Assembly: GCA_046154695.1 (NCBI GenBank)
Contig: JBJXFI010000442.1
Coordinates: forward strand, 1 to 28,682
Direction of reading: 5' to 3'
Source of the DNA: DALYLB01 sp046154695
Lineage (GTDB): Bacteria; Acidobacteriota; Blastocatellia; RBC074
Length of the DNA stretch: 28,682 bases
The notes beneath the pieces were generated by a model. It made no database searches. It was not told where the DNA came from and was given only the letters and a program-made list of their open reading frames with translations. Each line of letters starts with the position of its first letter. Positions within the stretch are counted from its first letter, which is position 1. Of this stretch, positions 18,701 through 28,528 are shown piece by piece. The position numbers and the translations under genes were made by a program.

Positions 18701-21700
18701 TCAGAAGACGATGCGCGCTTCCAGTTGAATGTTGCGCGGGCCGTAGCGCGCGCCGATGATGCGGCCGAAGTTCGGATCCGTGATATTGGTCACGGGATTC
18801 GCGCGTCCGGCCCGGTTGAAGGCATTGAAGAAATCGACGCGCAGCTCGAAATGCGCCTCTTCATTGAAGGCGAATTTCTTTTGCAGGCCGAAATCTTCCG
18901 AGAAGACGGCGAATCCGCGAATGTTCGGCAGGCGCGGCGGCGCGGTGCCCAGGCGCAGCGGAACGTTGTTGCCCGTCATCGGAACCTGCGCGAAGGCCGC
19001 CGGGTTCAAATATCGGTCGCCGGTGCCGTTGGTCTGCACGCCGGCATTGCTGTTGAGAATCACGTTGGCGCCGGGAATCCAGTCCGGGCGGACCGTTCCG
19101 TTGAAGAGCGCCGTGCGCGGTCCGCTGGTGCCGATGCTCAGCGGATCGCCGGAGCGATATTGATGGATGCCCGTCATCGTCCAGCCGCCGATCAGGAAAT
19201 TCATCGGCCCGCCCAGATCCAGCTTCCGGCCTTTGCCGATCGGCAGGTCGTAGATCCAGGTGAACTTCGCGAAATGCGGAATATTAAAGGACGTGATCGT
19301 GCGTTCAAGCCCGCGATTAAAGACGTCTTGCGATCCGGCGGCGTCGATCGCCGAATCGGTGCCGACGAACAACGCTTTCGACCAGGTGTACGCCCCGAGG
19401 ACGGCCAGGCCCTTCGTCAGGTGCCGCGTCAATTGCACCTGCAACGAGTTGTAATTCGACGTGCCGAAGTTCGAGAAGATGCGCCCTACATTGCCGTATT
19501 GGGGGAAGGGGCGCAGCGCCTGCGCGACCGTCCCGTTGAAACCGGCGAAGGGAATCGGCACGAGCCCGGGGTTGGCGGAAAGCTGCTGAATCAGCCGATC
19601 GCCGTGTTGCAGGGCGCTCACCGGCAGTTGATTCAGGTTGTCCAGGCCGTCTGACTCGAGGCGCGTACCCTTGTTGCCGAGGTAGCCGACTTCCAGAACG
19701 AAATTCGCGGGCAGTTGATACTGCACGCCGAGATTGAAGTTCTGGACGTAGCCGACGCGATTGGAATCCGGCGCGATGTAGCCAATATTTTGATTGTTCT
19801 GCAGCGCGGGGTTCTTGTTCGGCAATGTGCCCGGGAAGCTGGGGAAGGAGTTGCGCAGGTAGATCACCGGGTCGGACGGGAACTGCGTCGGATTGGTCGT
19901 CTGATTCACCGCGATCGAGCCGTTGTACCCGAAATTGCCCGGCGTCTGGAAATTCGCGATCAGCGGATTCGAGTTCATTCCGTATCCGCCGCGAATCACC
20001 ATCTTGCTGTTCATCGCATACGCGAAGCCCAGGCGCGGAGAGATCAGGCCGCCGTAATAGTCTTGGAACCCGTTGCGGTTTTGATCATCGGCGAACACGA
20101 GCGCGCCGGGACGATTGCCCGCCCCCGGATTGGGCGCCGTCAAATCGATCATGCTCATGCGTCCCGCGACCTCGTTGTACCCGCCGTTCATCTCCCACCG
20201 CACGCCGAGGTTCAACGTCAGTTTTTGAGTGATCTTCCAATCGTCCGAGAAATAGATGCTCGGCATCGCCACCCGATAGCCGAAATTCGCCACGGCAACG
20301 CCGCGACCCGCGCTGGAGACCGCGCCGAGCAGGAAACTGGCGAACGCGTGGCCGGTGCTGGCCGAAAAACCGGGCAGCTCGGTTTGCACCGGGCTGAACG
20401 AGAAATCGCCCGACCCGGATTTGTTGCGGAAGTTGTAATAGTACTTGCGCAGCTCAAACCCGGTTTTGAAACTATGCTTGCCGGAAATGATCGTCAGGTC
20501 ATCCATGAAAATCGTCGAGCCGTTGTAACTGCCGCCGCGGCTGCCTGAACCCAGCCGCCCGCCCGCGCCGATGCCGCCGCCCTGGATTGTCGGGCCGCCA
20601 AAGGTCAGCGTCGGAAAGTGGGTTCCCGGAACGTTCTGCAAGCCGATCTTGCTCGGCCAGTCCTGATCCACAAAGACGCTTTCGTTCAAATTGCCGAAGC
20701 GGTTGTACCCCAACGCGGCGTGATTGATCATGTTCGAACTGATTGTCCAATCATACGCCAGCCGCACCATGCGCCCCGGCGTGTATTGCAACTGGTACAC
20801 GCCCGTCGGGCTTTCGGGCGGGATGCCCCACCGTCCGCCCGGCGAGTTGTTGCGCAGGCGCATCGTGTGGTTGTAATAGCCCGAGAAGCTATGGTTGTCG
20901 TTGAGCTTGTGGTCGAGTTTGGCCGCGTAGATGCGTTCGTCAAAGATCGGGCAACAGGCGGCGATCGCCGGAATGTTGTTCAACATGCGATCGATCAATG
21001 GATCGGCGATCCCCACATTCGTGACGATGTTGCGCGCGACGGTGTCCCAGGCGGATTGTGGAATGATGTTGCCCGCGAAGGGATCCCGCACGACCTGCCC
21101 ATTGACCGTTCGCGTCGTGCGCGGATCATACAACTGGCCGAAGATGATCGGGCGATTCAGCGCGTCCACCTGGCCGACGCCGTTGACGACGACCTGCCTG
21201 CCGGAATTCGCGTTGCCCGTGAACGCCGGATCGAGAAGCCTCGAAAAATTCCCCTGCTTGAAATCCTTGACCGGCAGGGTGCTGAACGCGGTCGAGACGA
21301 AATCGCGGACGCGCGTGACTTCGAGGCTGTTGAAGAAGAAGGTGCGGTTTCGTCCGTTATACACCTTGGGGATGTAGACCGGGCCGCCGAGCGCATAGCC
21401 GTAGTTGAACAGCTTGAACGGCGGCCGCGGCCGGACTTCCAAGCCGCTGGCGTTTCTGCCGAATGATTTGTTGGTGAAGCTGTTGGCGCGCAGCGCGTCG
21501 TTCTGCACATAGGTAAAGCCCGAGCCGTGCAGATCATTGGTGCCGGACTTGATCGCGAAGTTCGCCACGCTGGTCTGCCCGCCGCCGTATTGCGCGCCGA
21601 TGGTGCCGGTCTGCATCTTGAATTCGCTGACGGACTCGGCGCTGGGGCTGAATTCGTTATTGCTGCCGCCCTGCAGATCGAAGCGGCCAAGCGGCATGCC

Positions 21701-22288
21701 TTCGATCAGAATTTCGTGGGAATAATTCTGCCCGCCGTTGATCGAGCCCTGAAAGGTGCTGCCCACGGTGCCGGGCAGGCTGGAAAAGATGAACGTTTGA
21801 ATCTGCCGCTGCCCGTCCGCGACGGCGACCGGCCACGTGTCGAACTCCTTCTTCGTCACATAGCGGCCGATCTCCGCCGTCCCCGTTTCGAGCAGGGGCG
21901 TTTGATCGATGATGGTCACGGTCTCGGAAACCTGCCCGGCCTGCAGCTTGAAATCGACCGTCAGCGTCTGCGCCACGAGCAGGTTCACGTTGTTGGCGAT
22001 GGTGGTCTGAAAGCCCGGCGCGCGAACGGTGATCTTGTATGTGCCGATCGACAGGTAGGGCAGCCGATACACGCCCGCATCCGTGGACATCGCCTTCGTC
22101 TCGACGCCGGTCGCCAGATTCGTGACGATGACCTCCGCGTTGGGGACGATCGCCCCCGAAGCATCCGTGACGATGCCATTGAAGGTTCCGCGTTCGCCTT
22201 GCGCAAACGCGGTCAGGCAGAGGAGAAGCATCGATAGAAACAGGCCGATGAAGATGGCCGATTTTCTTCGTAGAGAGTGATATGGCAT
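18701..22288 (-). CDS. Oar-like TonB-dependent outer-membrane receptor with carboxypeptidase-regulatory N-domain
   Basis: A 1195-residue outer-membrane protein. The ATG at 22288 has GGAGA 4-5 bp upstream and begins a Sec signal (about 1-30, ending LTAFAQ). Residues about 31-115 form a carboxypeptidase-regulatory-like beta-sandwich (GTFNGIVTDASGAIVPNAEVIVTN). A plug domain (about 125-260) and a large beta-barrel follow, with many aromatic-rich strands such as KLTLNLGVRWEMNGGYNEVAGRM. The C-terminus LEARIVF ends in Phe, as needed for Bam-dependent insertion. This is the acidobacterial Oar/OmpA-related receptor type, taken to import large ligands such as oligosaccharides. The ligand is unknown. 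It lies 74 bp downstream of the TPR gene on the same strand and ends at the bidirectional terminator. Confidence 0.94.
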   Translation of the reverse strand: MPYHSLRRKSAIFIGLFLSMLLLCLTAFAQGERGTFNGIVTDASGAIVPNAEVIVTNLATGVETKAMSTDAGVYRLPYLSIGTYKITVRAPGFQTTIANNVNLLVAQTLTVDFKLQAGQVSETVTIIDQTPLLETGTAEIGRYVTKKEFDTWPVAVADGQRQIQTFIFSSLPGTVGSTFQGSINGGQNYSHEILIEGMPLGRFDLQGGSNNEFSPSAESVSEFKMQTGTIGAQYGGGQTSVANFAIKSGTNDLHGSGFTYVQNDALRANSFTNKSFGRNASGLEVRPRPPFKLFNYGYALGGPVYIPKVYNGRNRTFFFNSLEVTRVRDFVSTAFSTLPVKDFKQGNFSRLLDPAFTGNANSGRQVVVNGVGQVDALNRPIIFGQLYDPRTTRTVNGQVVRDPFAGNIIPQSAWDTVARNIVTNVGIADPLIDRMLNNIPAIAACCPIFDERIYAAKLDHKLNDNHSFSGYYNHTMRLRNNSPGGRWGIPPESPTGVYQLQYTPGRMVRLAYDWTISSNMINHAALGYNRFGNLNESVFVDQDWPSKIGLQNVPGTHFPTLTFGGPTIQGGGIGAGGRLGSGSRGGSYNGSTIFMDDLTIISGKHSFKTGFELRKYYYNFRNKSGSGDFSFSPVQTELPGFSASTGHAFASFLLGAVSSAGRGVAVANFGYRVAMPSIYFSDDWKITQKLTLNLGVRWEMNGGYNEVAGRMSMIDLTAPNPGAGNRPGALVFADDQNRNGFQDYYGGLISPRLGFAYAMNSKMVIRGGYGMNSNPLIANFQTPGNFGYNGSIAVNQTTNPTQFPSDPVIYLRNSFPSFPGTLPNKNPALQNNQNIGYIAPDSNRVGYVQNFNLGVQYQLPANFVLEVGYLGNKGTRLESDGLDNLNQLPVSALQHGDRLIQQLSANPGLVPIPFAGFNGTVAQALRPFPQYGNVGRIFSNFGTSNYNSLQVQLTRHLTKGLAVLGAYTWSKALFVGTDSAIDAAGSQDVFNRGLERTITSFNIPHFAKFTWIYDLPIGKGRKLDLGGPMNFLIGGWTMTGIHQYRSGDPLSIGTSGPRTALFNGTVRPDWIPGANVILNSNAGVQTNGTGDRYLNPAAFAQVPMTGNNVPLRLGTAPPRLPNIRGFAVFSEDFGLQKKFAFNEEAHFELRVDFFNAFNRAGRANPVTNITDPNFGRIIGARYGPRNIQLEARIVF

Positions 22289-22362
22289 GAAGTCTCCTTT
22301 CGAGCTGTTGCTGTTGATTGTCATGCGCCGGCGAAAACACGCTCGCATTAAACGGGGAATCA

Positions 22363-23421
22363 TCAACGTCGTAATCCAAAATGGGATGGGAGGGGGTTTC
22401 TTTTTAATTCCTCAAACCGGTCGAAGGTTTCCCGGGCCAGTTGTTTTTCCCCTGTTTGCTGGTAATACCGCGCCAGCAGGTACACCGCCTCGCTGTAGCC
22501 GGGATCGAGCCGGATCGCGGCCTCCAGCGCTTCTTTGACCTCGAAGCCCGCGCCCTTCTGGAACAGGGCTTTGGCGTAATGGTATTTGGCATGCGGCGAA
22601 GCGGGATCGTTTCGCACGCCGCGGTAAAACCAGCCGATGGCGCGCTCATATTCGCCTTCGTAGAGCAGCCGCCGGCCCAGATCGGTGAACGGCCAGGCAT
22701 ATCGAACCCGCTGGCGGTCGATGATCTCGATGGCGGCCTGGAAGTCCTCTTTGGCCAGATCGCCCTCGTTCTCGCCCTCTCGTACCAGGCCGCTGTAATA
22801 CCGCGCCCTGTAATGCTCGGGCTGAAGTTTGAGCGTCATTTGAAAGGCGGCGAGCGCTTCGCGGTACCGTTTATCCTCGAAATAATAGCGGCCGAGATGA
22901 TAGTGCGCGTCGGCGTCGAGGGGATTGAGCCGGATGGCGGCCTGGATGTGCGTCTCGAATTTTTCCAGCCGCGAGAGCAGGTATTCGGCCAATGCGAGCA
23001 GCTTATAGACCTCCGCGCGCTTGTCACCGCGCGCGAGCCCTTGTTCGGTCAACGCGCAGACCTGCTCCATCCGGCCATGCTGAAAGGCGAGCAGCGCCGA
23101 AAGAAACAGCGGTTCGGGTTCGTCGGGGAAATCATCCCGCAGCAGCTGCACATGCTTCTCGGCTTCGGGCAGGCGCGCCAGCCGGATGAGGACGTGACTG
23201 AGGGCCAGGCGCGCGGCCTTGTGCCCTGCATCGAATGCGAGCGCCTGTTCGAGCAGCCGCGCCGCCTCGTCCAGCGCGCCGCGCTCGATGCTGGCTTGCG
23301 CGCTCTGCAAGAGCCGGGCCGGGCCGGGGTCCTGGGCGCGCGAGGCCTCCCTCGCCCCGATCATCAAAAACGAGGAGAGAAAAAGCAGGCACACGAATCC
23401 TTTGGTTCCCGCGCGTCGCAT
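22363..23421 (-). CDS. Secreted TPR-repeat protein
   Basis: A 352-residue protein with a Sec-type signal (about 1-30, MRRAGTKGFVCLLFLSSFL to SRAQ) followed by roughly eight tetratricopeptide repeats. Examples are the repeats around ALDEAARLLEQALAFDAGHK, PLDADAHYHLGRYYFEDKRY, and PGYSEAVYLLARYYQQTGEK. TPR proteins act as protein-protein scaffolds; this one should sit in the periplasm or at the outer membrane. It is the first gene of a probable operon with the TonB receptor 74 bp downstream, a pairing often seen in Acidobacteria, and might help its assembly or ligand handling. The ribosome site is weak (GAGA). No enzymatic domain is visible. Confidence 0.9.
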   Translation of the reverse strand: MRRAGTKGFVCLLFLSSFLMIGAREASRAQDPGPARLLQSAQASIERGALDEAARLLEQALAFDAGHKAARLALSHVLIRLARLPEAEKHVQLLRDDFPDEPEPLFLSALLAFQHGRMEQVCALTEQGLARGDKRAEVYKLLALAEYLLSRLEKFETHIQAAIRLNPLDADAHYHLGRYYFEDKRYREALAAFQMTLKLQPEHYRARYYSGLVREGENEGDLAKEDFQAAIEIIDRQRVRYAWPFTDLGRRLLYEGEYERAIGWFYRGVRNDPASPHAKYHYAKALFQKGAGFEVKEALEAAIRLDPGYSEAVYLLARYYQQTGEKQLARETFDRFEELKRNPLPSHFGLRR

Positions 23422-23599
23422 AGTCGTGATCTCACCAAACCCGTCGATGGACCTGGGTAAGTGAAAACTGCAACATTAAGGGCGGGTAAAAATCAACTTC
23501 CCGATTTCATTCTCAGCCGCGTATCGATGAATGAACCGTGGGAGGTTTGTCCTTGAAGAAACGATGCGGCGTTCTTCCGCGCTGAAGGCGCGGGGAGAA

Positions 23600-23635
23600 G
23601 GTAGCCGGTCGTGGAGCGAAGCGGAACCACCGGTA
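23600..23635 (+). repeat. REP-like palindromic unit, copy 1
   Basis: A 36-bp unit whose ends pair (GGTAGCCGG... with ...CCGGTA) around a conserved GCGAAGC core. It matches copy 2 (inverted, 23741-23776) at 34 of 36 bases and copy 3 (28552-28587) at 31 of 36. Its 8-bp inner stem has one mismatch. Confidence 0.75.
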
Positions 23636-23740
23636 CAACGGAAGACAGGGTCGCGTCCCGGAGGGACGCTGGACCGACAATGTGCATTATCGCCCCTGGC
23701 AAGTCCGGCGCCCCGCAGGGGCGCGATCTTGTTGGCGTAT

Positions 23741-23776
23741 TACCGGTGATTCCGCTTCGCTCCATCACCGGCTACC
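23741..23776 (-). repeat. REP-like palindromic unit, copy 2 (inverted)
   Basis: The reverse complement of this stretch matches copy 1 with two differences. Read on the minus strand its stem CCGGTGAT/ATCACCGG is perfect, with the GCGAAGC core in the loop. Confidence 0.75.
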
Positions 23777-24106
23777 CTCCGGCGCGCTTCCGGCGCTCAT
23801 CGCAGGTCTCGCACCTGCCCGCTGAGTGAAGTTCAAGGATCGCTCGGTGATAAAAACGGGAAGTTGATTTTTAACGCGCCATAAATCGACTGTCTTGAAG
23901 CTGAACTGCCTCTCAAATACGAGAACGATTATCCCAGCGCTTGCCTGTTCTCTTGATTGTCCGTCTGTAGATGCGCCTACAATACGTTCATTAAATTGGG
24001 ATGTCAAAATTTTTCGGGAATAGAACATCGATGACGCGAAAATCGCGGATTTACGCGGATCGGTGAGGCTCCTGAGTCCATTCCCCGGTTGCCTTCAATT
24101 TCCCGC

Positions 24107-25552
24107 TCAGGCCAGAACCTGCTGTTGAACGACGCCGTGAACGTCGGTCAGGCGGAAATCGCGCCCCTGAAAGCGATAGGTCAGTTTTTCGTGGTCGAAG
24201 CCGAGCAGGTGAAGGATCGTCGCGTGCAGGTCGTGAACGTGAACGGGGTCGCGCGCGACATTGAAGCCGAGTTCGTCGGTCTCGCCGAAGGTGACGCCCG
24301 GTTTGAAGCCGCCGCCGGCGACCCACATCGAGAAGGCCTTGTTGTGGTGATCGCGGCCGAGGGCGTTGCTGCCGTCGGGCTCGCCCTGCACCATCGGCGT
24401 TCGCCCGAATTCGCCGCCCCAGATGACGATCGTGTCATCGAGCAGGCCGCGCTCCTTCAAATCCAGGAGCAGGGCCGTGTTGGCCTGATCGGTCTCTTTG
24501 CACTGGGCCCGGGTTCCCTTGTAGACCTGGCCGTGATGATCCCATGCCTCGTGATAGAGCTGGACGAAGCGCACGCCGCGCTCGATCAGGCGGCGGGCCA
24601 GCAGGCAGTTGTTGGCGTAAGTGTTCTTGCCCGGTTCGGCGCCGTATCGATCGATGGTCGCCTTCGATTCCTTGCCGAGGTCCATCAATTCCGGCGCGCT
24701 CTCCTGCATGCGATAGGCCATTTCGAACGAGTTGACGCGGGTCGCGATCTCGGCGTCGCCGGTCTTCGCCAGCAGATGTTCATTGAGGTCCTTGAGCGCG
24801 TCGAGCGTCTCGCGCTGCATCTCGGCGGAGACGCCGCGCGGGTTGGCCAGCGAGAGGATCGGATCTCCCGTCCGGCGGAAGGGGACGCCCTGATAGACCG
24901 TCGGCAGAAAGCCGCTTCCCCAGAGGCTCGAACCGCCGCTCGTGCCGCCCGCGGAAGAAAGCACGACGAACGCGGGCAGGTCCCGCGATTCCGAGCCCAG
25001 CCCATAGGTCACCCACGAGCCGAAGCTCGGCCGCCCGAACTGCACGCCGCCCGTCTGCATGAAGATCTGGGCAGGCGCGTGATTGATCGCGTCGGTCATC
25101 ATCGATCTGATGATCGTGATCTGATCGGCGGCCTTGGAAAGGTGAATCAACGCCTCGGACATTTCCGCGCCCGACTGGCCATGCCGCGCGAATTTGAACT
25201 CGGTTGCGAACAGGGCCGCGTCCGGCTTGATGAAGGCGAGCGTCTGACCCTTGAGCAGCTCCGGCGGGCACGGCTTGCCGTTGTATTTCGCGAGGCCCGG
25301 CTTGTAATCGAACATCTCGAGCTGCGAAGGCCCTCCGGCCTGAAACAGGTAGATCACGCGTTTCGCCTTGCCTGGGAAATGAGGTTTCCTGGGAGCGAGC
25401 GGATCGCTGCCCTGGGGCGCGGCGGCGAGGCCTTTCGGGTCGAGCAGCGACGCCAGCGCGATGGAGCCGAGGCCGACGCCGCAGTCCTTGAAGAAGTGGC
25501 GCCGCGTGACCAGCTTTCGCCCCTCCTGTTTGATTTGCTCTCTGTAGTTCAT
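24107..25552 (-). CDS. DUF1501 protein, Tat-exported (2)
   Basis: A 481-residue DUF1501 protein, paralogous to the one at 10977-12407. It has a Tat motif (TRRHFF, R17 R18), GGPSQLEMFD, HGQSGAEMSEALIH, WGGEFGRTPMVQGEPDG followed by DHH, and the C-terminal VHVHDLHATILHLLGFDHEKLTYRFQGRDFRLTDV. The start at 25552 lies 11 bp after the stop of the DUF1553 gene and has a GAGAGA-type site, so it belongs to that operon. The fold is related to sulfatases/alkaline phosphatases with conserved Asp/His residues, but the reaction is unknown. No strong terminator is seen after it; a weak CGCG/CGCG stem lies near 24040. Confidence 0.93.
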   Translation of the reverse strand: MNYREQIKQEGRKLVTRRHFFKDCGVGLGSIALASLLDPKGLAAAPQGSDPLAPRKPHFPGKAKRVIYLFQAGGPSQLEMFDYKPGLAKYNGKPCPPELLKGQTLAFIKPDAALFATEFKFARHGQSGAEMSEALIHLSKAADQITIIRSMMTDAINHAPAQIFMQTGGVQFGRPSFGSWVTYGLGSESRDLPAFVVLSSAGGTSGGSSLWGSGFLPTVYQGVPFRRTGDPILSLANPRGVSAEMQRETLDALKDLNEHLLAKTGDAEIATRVNSFEMAYRMQESAPELMDLGKESKATIDRYGAEPGKNTYANNCLLARRLIERGVRFVQLYHEAWDHHGQVYKGTRAQCKETDQANTALLLDLKERGLLDDTIVIWGGEFGRTPMVQGEPDGSNALGRDHHNKAFSMWVAGGGFKPGVTFGETDELGFNVARDPVHVHDLHATILHLLGFDHEKLTYRFQGRDFRLTDVHGVVQQQVLA

Positions 25553-25563
25553 TGTCTCTCTTC

Positions 25564-28392
25564 TCACGGTTTCGTGATCGTTTCGTCCAGGTTGAGCATT
25601 GCGCGCGCGACCATCGTCCACGCCGCGAGCTGGTGCAGGTCGATGCCGGCCGGCAGATTGTTCAGATCCGGCGACGAGACGTAAACGGCCGAGGCCGTGT
25701 CGCCCGTGAACCGGCCCCGCTGTTTGCGCAGCAGTTCGAGCAGCCGGTTCCGCTCATATTCATCCGGCGGCCGGCTCGTGCAGAGCCTGAAGCCATAGGC
25801 CAGCTTCGCGCGATCGTCGGGGCCGCCGTCGCGCCAGATTCGCAGGGCGAGGGCCTGCGCGGCCTCCATGAACGCGGCGTCGTTGAGCGTCGCGAGCGCC
25901 TGCAGGGGCGAGTTGGAGCGAATGCGGCGGGTGCAGGCCATGTCGGCGTTCGGCGCGTCGAATGCCGACATCGATGGATAGGGCACGCTTCGCTTCCAGA
26001 AGGTGTACATCCCGCGCCGGTAACGATCCTCGCCCTTGCTCGTCTCCCAGACGGTCCGGCTGCGGAAGCTGACCGCCATCGCGCCGTCGGGAATGGGCGG
26101 AAAGACGCTCGGCCCGCCGATCTTCCGGCTCAGCAATCCGCTCGCTGCCAGGGCGATATCGCGGACGGCTTCGGCCTCGACGCGCAGCCGCGGCGCGCGG
26201 GCCAGCCATTGATTGGCGGCATCGGCGCCGAGCAGCTCCGGCGTGATCCGCGAGGATTGCCGATAAGTCGAGGAGAGCACGATCTGGCGATGGATGTGCT
26301 TCAGGCTCCAGGGGTGGTTGCCGGCTGCCGGCTTCCTGAATTCGACGGCGAGCCAGTCGAGCAGTTCTGGATGAGAGGGTGTTTCGCATCGTGCGCCCAG
26401 ATCCTCAGGCGAAACGACGAGGCCCTGTCCGAAATATTGCTGCCAGACGCGGTTGACGATGACGCGGGCGGTGAGCGGATTGTTCCCGGCGGCGATCCAC
26501 TGTCCGAGCCCCAGGCGGTTGCGCGGCGCGCCTGGCGGAAACGGATGAAGGAAGGCCGGCGTGCCGGGCGTGACGGCTTCGCCCGGGCGCTTCCAGTCGC
26601 CGCGCTTGAATATGCGCGTCTCGCGGGGGTCCGGGCGCGGCGTGACCACGAGCGTCGTCGCCGGATAGGGCCACTTCTTCATCAGGGCGTCGGCCGCTTT
26701 GTTGGCTTCGGCGAATTCCGGAACCGTGGTGCGGTAATGGCGGAAGACCTCTCGCCCTTGCGCCGGCGTCCGAGCCGCGGCCGGAATCGAAAGAATCGCC
26801 CGCACGCCCGGCGGCAGCGGGTCGGCTTTCGGGTTCGACGCGGTCGTCACCGAGATGCGAAAGCGGCCGATGTTCGGCGCTTCGAACCGCTCGGCTGAGC
26901 TGCCGCCGAACTCCTTCTGCGAGAGCGAGAATTTCAACACCGCGCCGTCGTCGTGGCCGGCAAGCGGCGCCTGCAGCGCGAAGACCGCACGGCGGTCCTG
27001 ATTGCGAAGCCCCGGCCCGGCATCGATGCTCCACGACGTCTTGAGATTCCCGTCGATCGCCTGCGCGACCGGATTGCCGGGGGCCGCGTAATCCGCGGTC
27101 GCGCCGCCGATCGCCAGCTTTCGCATCTTTTCCGGCTCGGCGGCGGGCGCGGCCTCGGCCGTGAATTCCGAGAGCCACGCCGTCCCCTGCGTGGACCGCC
27201 CGGGTCCGGTGCGCGGCAGCGTGTGATCGGTCAGCATCTCCAGCCGGATGCCCGTGACGTTCTTCAATGCCGTCTTCGCGGTCAGGTAATAAACGACGGT
27301 CGGCGGATTGTCGCCGCGCGGAATGAACGAATGATCGAGCAGCTCCTCGAACTTCACGCCGTTGGTCCCGATGACCTCGGCGTTCTCAAGCACCGTCCAT
27401 TCGACCGCTTCCCGCCTGGCCTTCTCTTCCCATTCGGCCATTCGCCTCGACAGATCCGGTGTTTTTGCCCGCAGCTCGTCCTCGATCCTGTCGATGCCCG
27501 CCATGATCTCCGCCCGCTCGCGGGTCTCGGCAGCGGTCGGCACTTCCATCTCGGGCTCTTCATCCTGATTCAGAAAGGCGTAGAAGCGGTAATATTCCTC
27601 GTGCCTGATCGGATCGAATTTATGCGTGTGGCACTGCGCGCAATTGATGGTCAGGCCCAGAAACGCCTTGCCGATGGCGTCCACGCGGTCGATCAACCCC
27701 TCCACGCGGAACTGCTCCGGGTCCACGGCGCCCTCTTCGTTGAGCATGGAATTTCGCAGGAAGCCCGTCGCGATTCGCTGCTCGAGGGTGGCGTTCGGCA
27801 GCAGATCGCCGCCGATCTGCTCGATGGCGAACTGATCGAACGGCTTGTCCTGATTGAACGCGCCGATCACCCAATCGCGATAGGGCCAGATCGATCGGTC
27901 GCGATCCTTCTCGTAGCCGTTCGTGTCGGCATATCGCGCCGCGTCCAGCCACCATCGCCCCCATCGCTCGCCGTAATGCGGGCTGGCGAGCAGCCGCTCC
28001 ACAAGATTTTCGTAGGCGTTCGGCGACTCGTCGGCGATGAACGCGTCGATCTCCCCAAGCGTCGGAGGCAGCCCGGTCAGGTCCAGGCTGACGCGCCGAA
28101 TCAGCGCCGCCCGGTCCGCTTCGGGCGAGGGCCTCAGTCCGCGGGTCTCGAGCGCCGCCAGAATGAAGCGATCGACGGGCGTGGCCGCCCAGGCGCGATC
28201 CTTCACCTCGGGCAGCGCCGGCCGCACCGGGGCCGTGAAAGCCCAGTGATTCCGCTGCTCCGCTTTCGCGTCGGATTGCCGCGAACGCGCGCCCCTGGGC
28301 GCGATGAGCGGAAGGAGCGCCAGGGCGAACAAGAAGGTTGCGGTTGCCCTGGCGATGCGTTTGATCTGTTCCGGTGCGGCGGCGCGAGCCAT
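25564..28392 (-). CDS. Secreted DUF1549-DUF1553 protein without the N-terminal cytochrome domain
   Basis: A 942-residue exported protein with an N-terminal hydrophobic segment (about 16-35). It then has DUF1549/PSCyt2, starting at NHWAFTAPVRPALP and ending in CAQCHTHKFDP at 251-261, a central beta-rich region, and DUF1553/PSD1 ending in RAMLNLDETITKP. Unlike its paralogue at 6474-9638 it has no PSCyt1 domain, so only one CxxCH motif remains. The ATG at 28392 has a strong GGAGGA site 3-4 bp upstream. It is followed 11 bp later by its DUF1501 partner. Either this copy takes electrons from a separate cytochrome or the CAQCH motif is not a redox heme site. The role is inferred from family context only. 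Confidence 0.93.
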   Translation of the reverse strand: MARAAAPEQIKRIARATATFLFALALLPLIAPRGARSRQSDAKAEQRNHWAFTAPVRPALPEVKDRAWAATPVDRFILAALETRGLRPSPEADRAALIRRVSLDLTGLPPTLGEIDAFIADESPNAYENLVERLLASPHYGERWGRWWLDAARYADTNGYEKDRDRSIWPYRDWVIGAFNQDKPFDQFAIEQIGGDLLPNATLEQRIATGFLRNSMLNEEGAVDPEQFRVEGLIDRVDAIGKAFLGLTINCAQCHTHKFDPIRHEEYYRFYAFLNQDEEPEMEVPTAAETRERAEIMAGIDRIEDELRAKTPDLSRRMAEWEEKARREAVEWTVLENAEVIGTNGVKFEELLDHSFIPRGDNPPTVVYYLTAKTALKNVTGIRLEMLTDHTLPRTGPGRSTQGTAWLSEFTAEAAPAAEPEKMRKLAIGGATADYAAPGNPVAQAIDGNLKTSWSIDAGPGLRNQDRRAVFALQAPLAGHDDGAVLKFSLSQKEFGGSSAERFEAPNIGRFRISVTTASNPKADPLPPGVRAILSIPAAARTPAQGREVFRHYRTTVPEFAEANKAADALMKKWPYPATTLVVTPRPDPRETRIFKRGDWKRPGEAVTPGTPAFLHPFPPGAPRNRLGLGQWIAAGNNPLTARVIVNRVWQQYFGQGLVVSPEDLGARCETPSHPELLDWLAVEFRKPAAGNHPWSLKHIHRQIVLSSTYRQSSRITPELLGADAANQWLARAPRLRVEAEAVRDIALAASGLLSRKIGGPSVFPPIPDGAMAVSFRSRTVWETSKGEDRYRRGMYTFWKRSVPYPSMSAFDAPNADMACTRRIRSNSPLQALATLNDAAFMEAAQALALRIWRDGGPDDRAKLAYGFRLCTSRPPDEYERNRLLELLRKQRGRFTGDTASAVYVSSPDLNNLPAGIDLHQLAAWTMVARAMLNLDETITKP

Positions 28393-28528
28393 GTCTCCTC
28401 CCTGTTCGACCGTCGATGTTCAGCAAATCCTGCGATGATGATCCCCGGAGTCTATCGCTAATCCCCGTTTTACGGTAGCCACTCTCGCCTTCTTGATGGC
28501 GAGGGGTGTGATTAAAAGTGGGACACAA

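Larger units (their letters stand above)
23487..23873. mobile_element. MITE-like element with 17-bp perfect terminal inverted repeats
   Basis: 23487-23503 (TAAAAATCAACTTCCCG) is the exact reverse complement of 23857-23873, bounding 387 bp with no coding capacity. Inside are a pair of inverted 36-bp REP-like units (23600-23635 and 23741-23776) and hairpins at 23653-23669 (7-bp stem) and 23709-23723 (6-bp stem). No target-site duplication is evident, and no transposase is in the window. The mobile nature is inferred. Confidence 0.5.
23422..24106. other. 685-bp non-coding region rich in repeats
   Basis: No supported gene lies between the TPR gene and the DUF1501 gene. Short open frames here are products of the inverted repeats. 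The left part must hold the promoter of the TPR/TonB unit. The centre is a MITE-like element, and the right part (about 23880-24060) is AT-richer than its surroundings, with no clear signal. Confidence 0.6.

Noticed and set aside
23531..23829. Short overlapping open frames (about 70 codons) in the repeat region
   Set aside because: They run through inverted repeats on both strands, have no ribosome sites and read as translated repeat sequence.
24089..25684. Open frame of 531 codons on the plus strand opposite DUF1501 (2)
   Set aside because: It is a shadow of the well-supported DUF1501 gene, shows no domain motif and spans the junction of two real genes.
26953..28461. Open frame of 502 codons on the plus strand opposite the DUF1549/1553 gene
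   Set aside because: It mirrors codon bias of the real gene, with an Arg-rich sequence and no recognisable motif.
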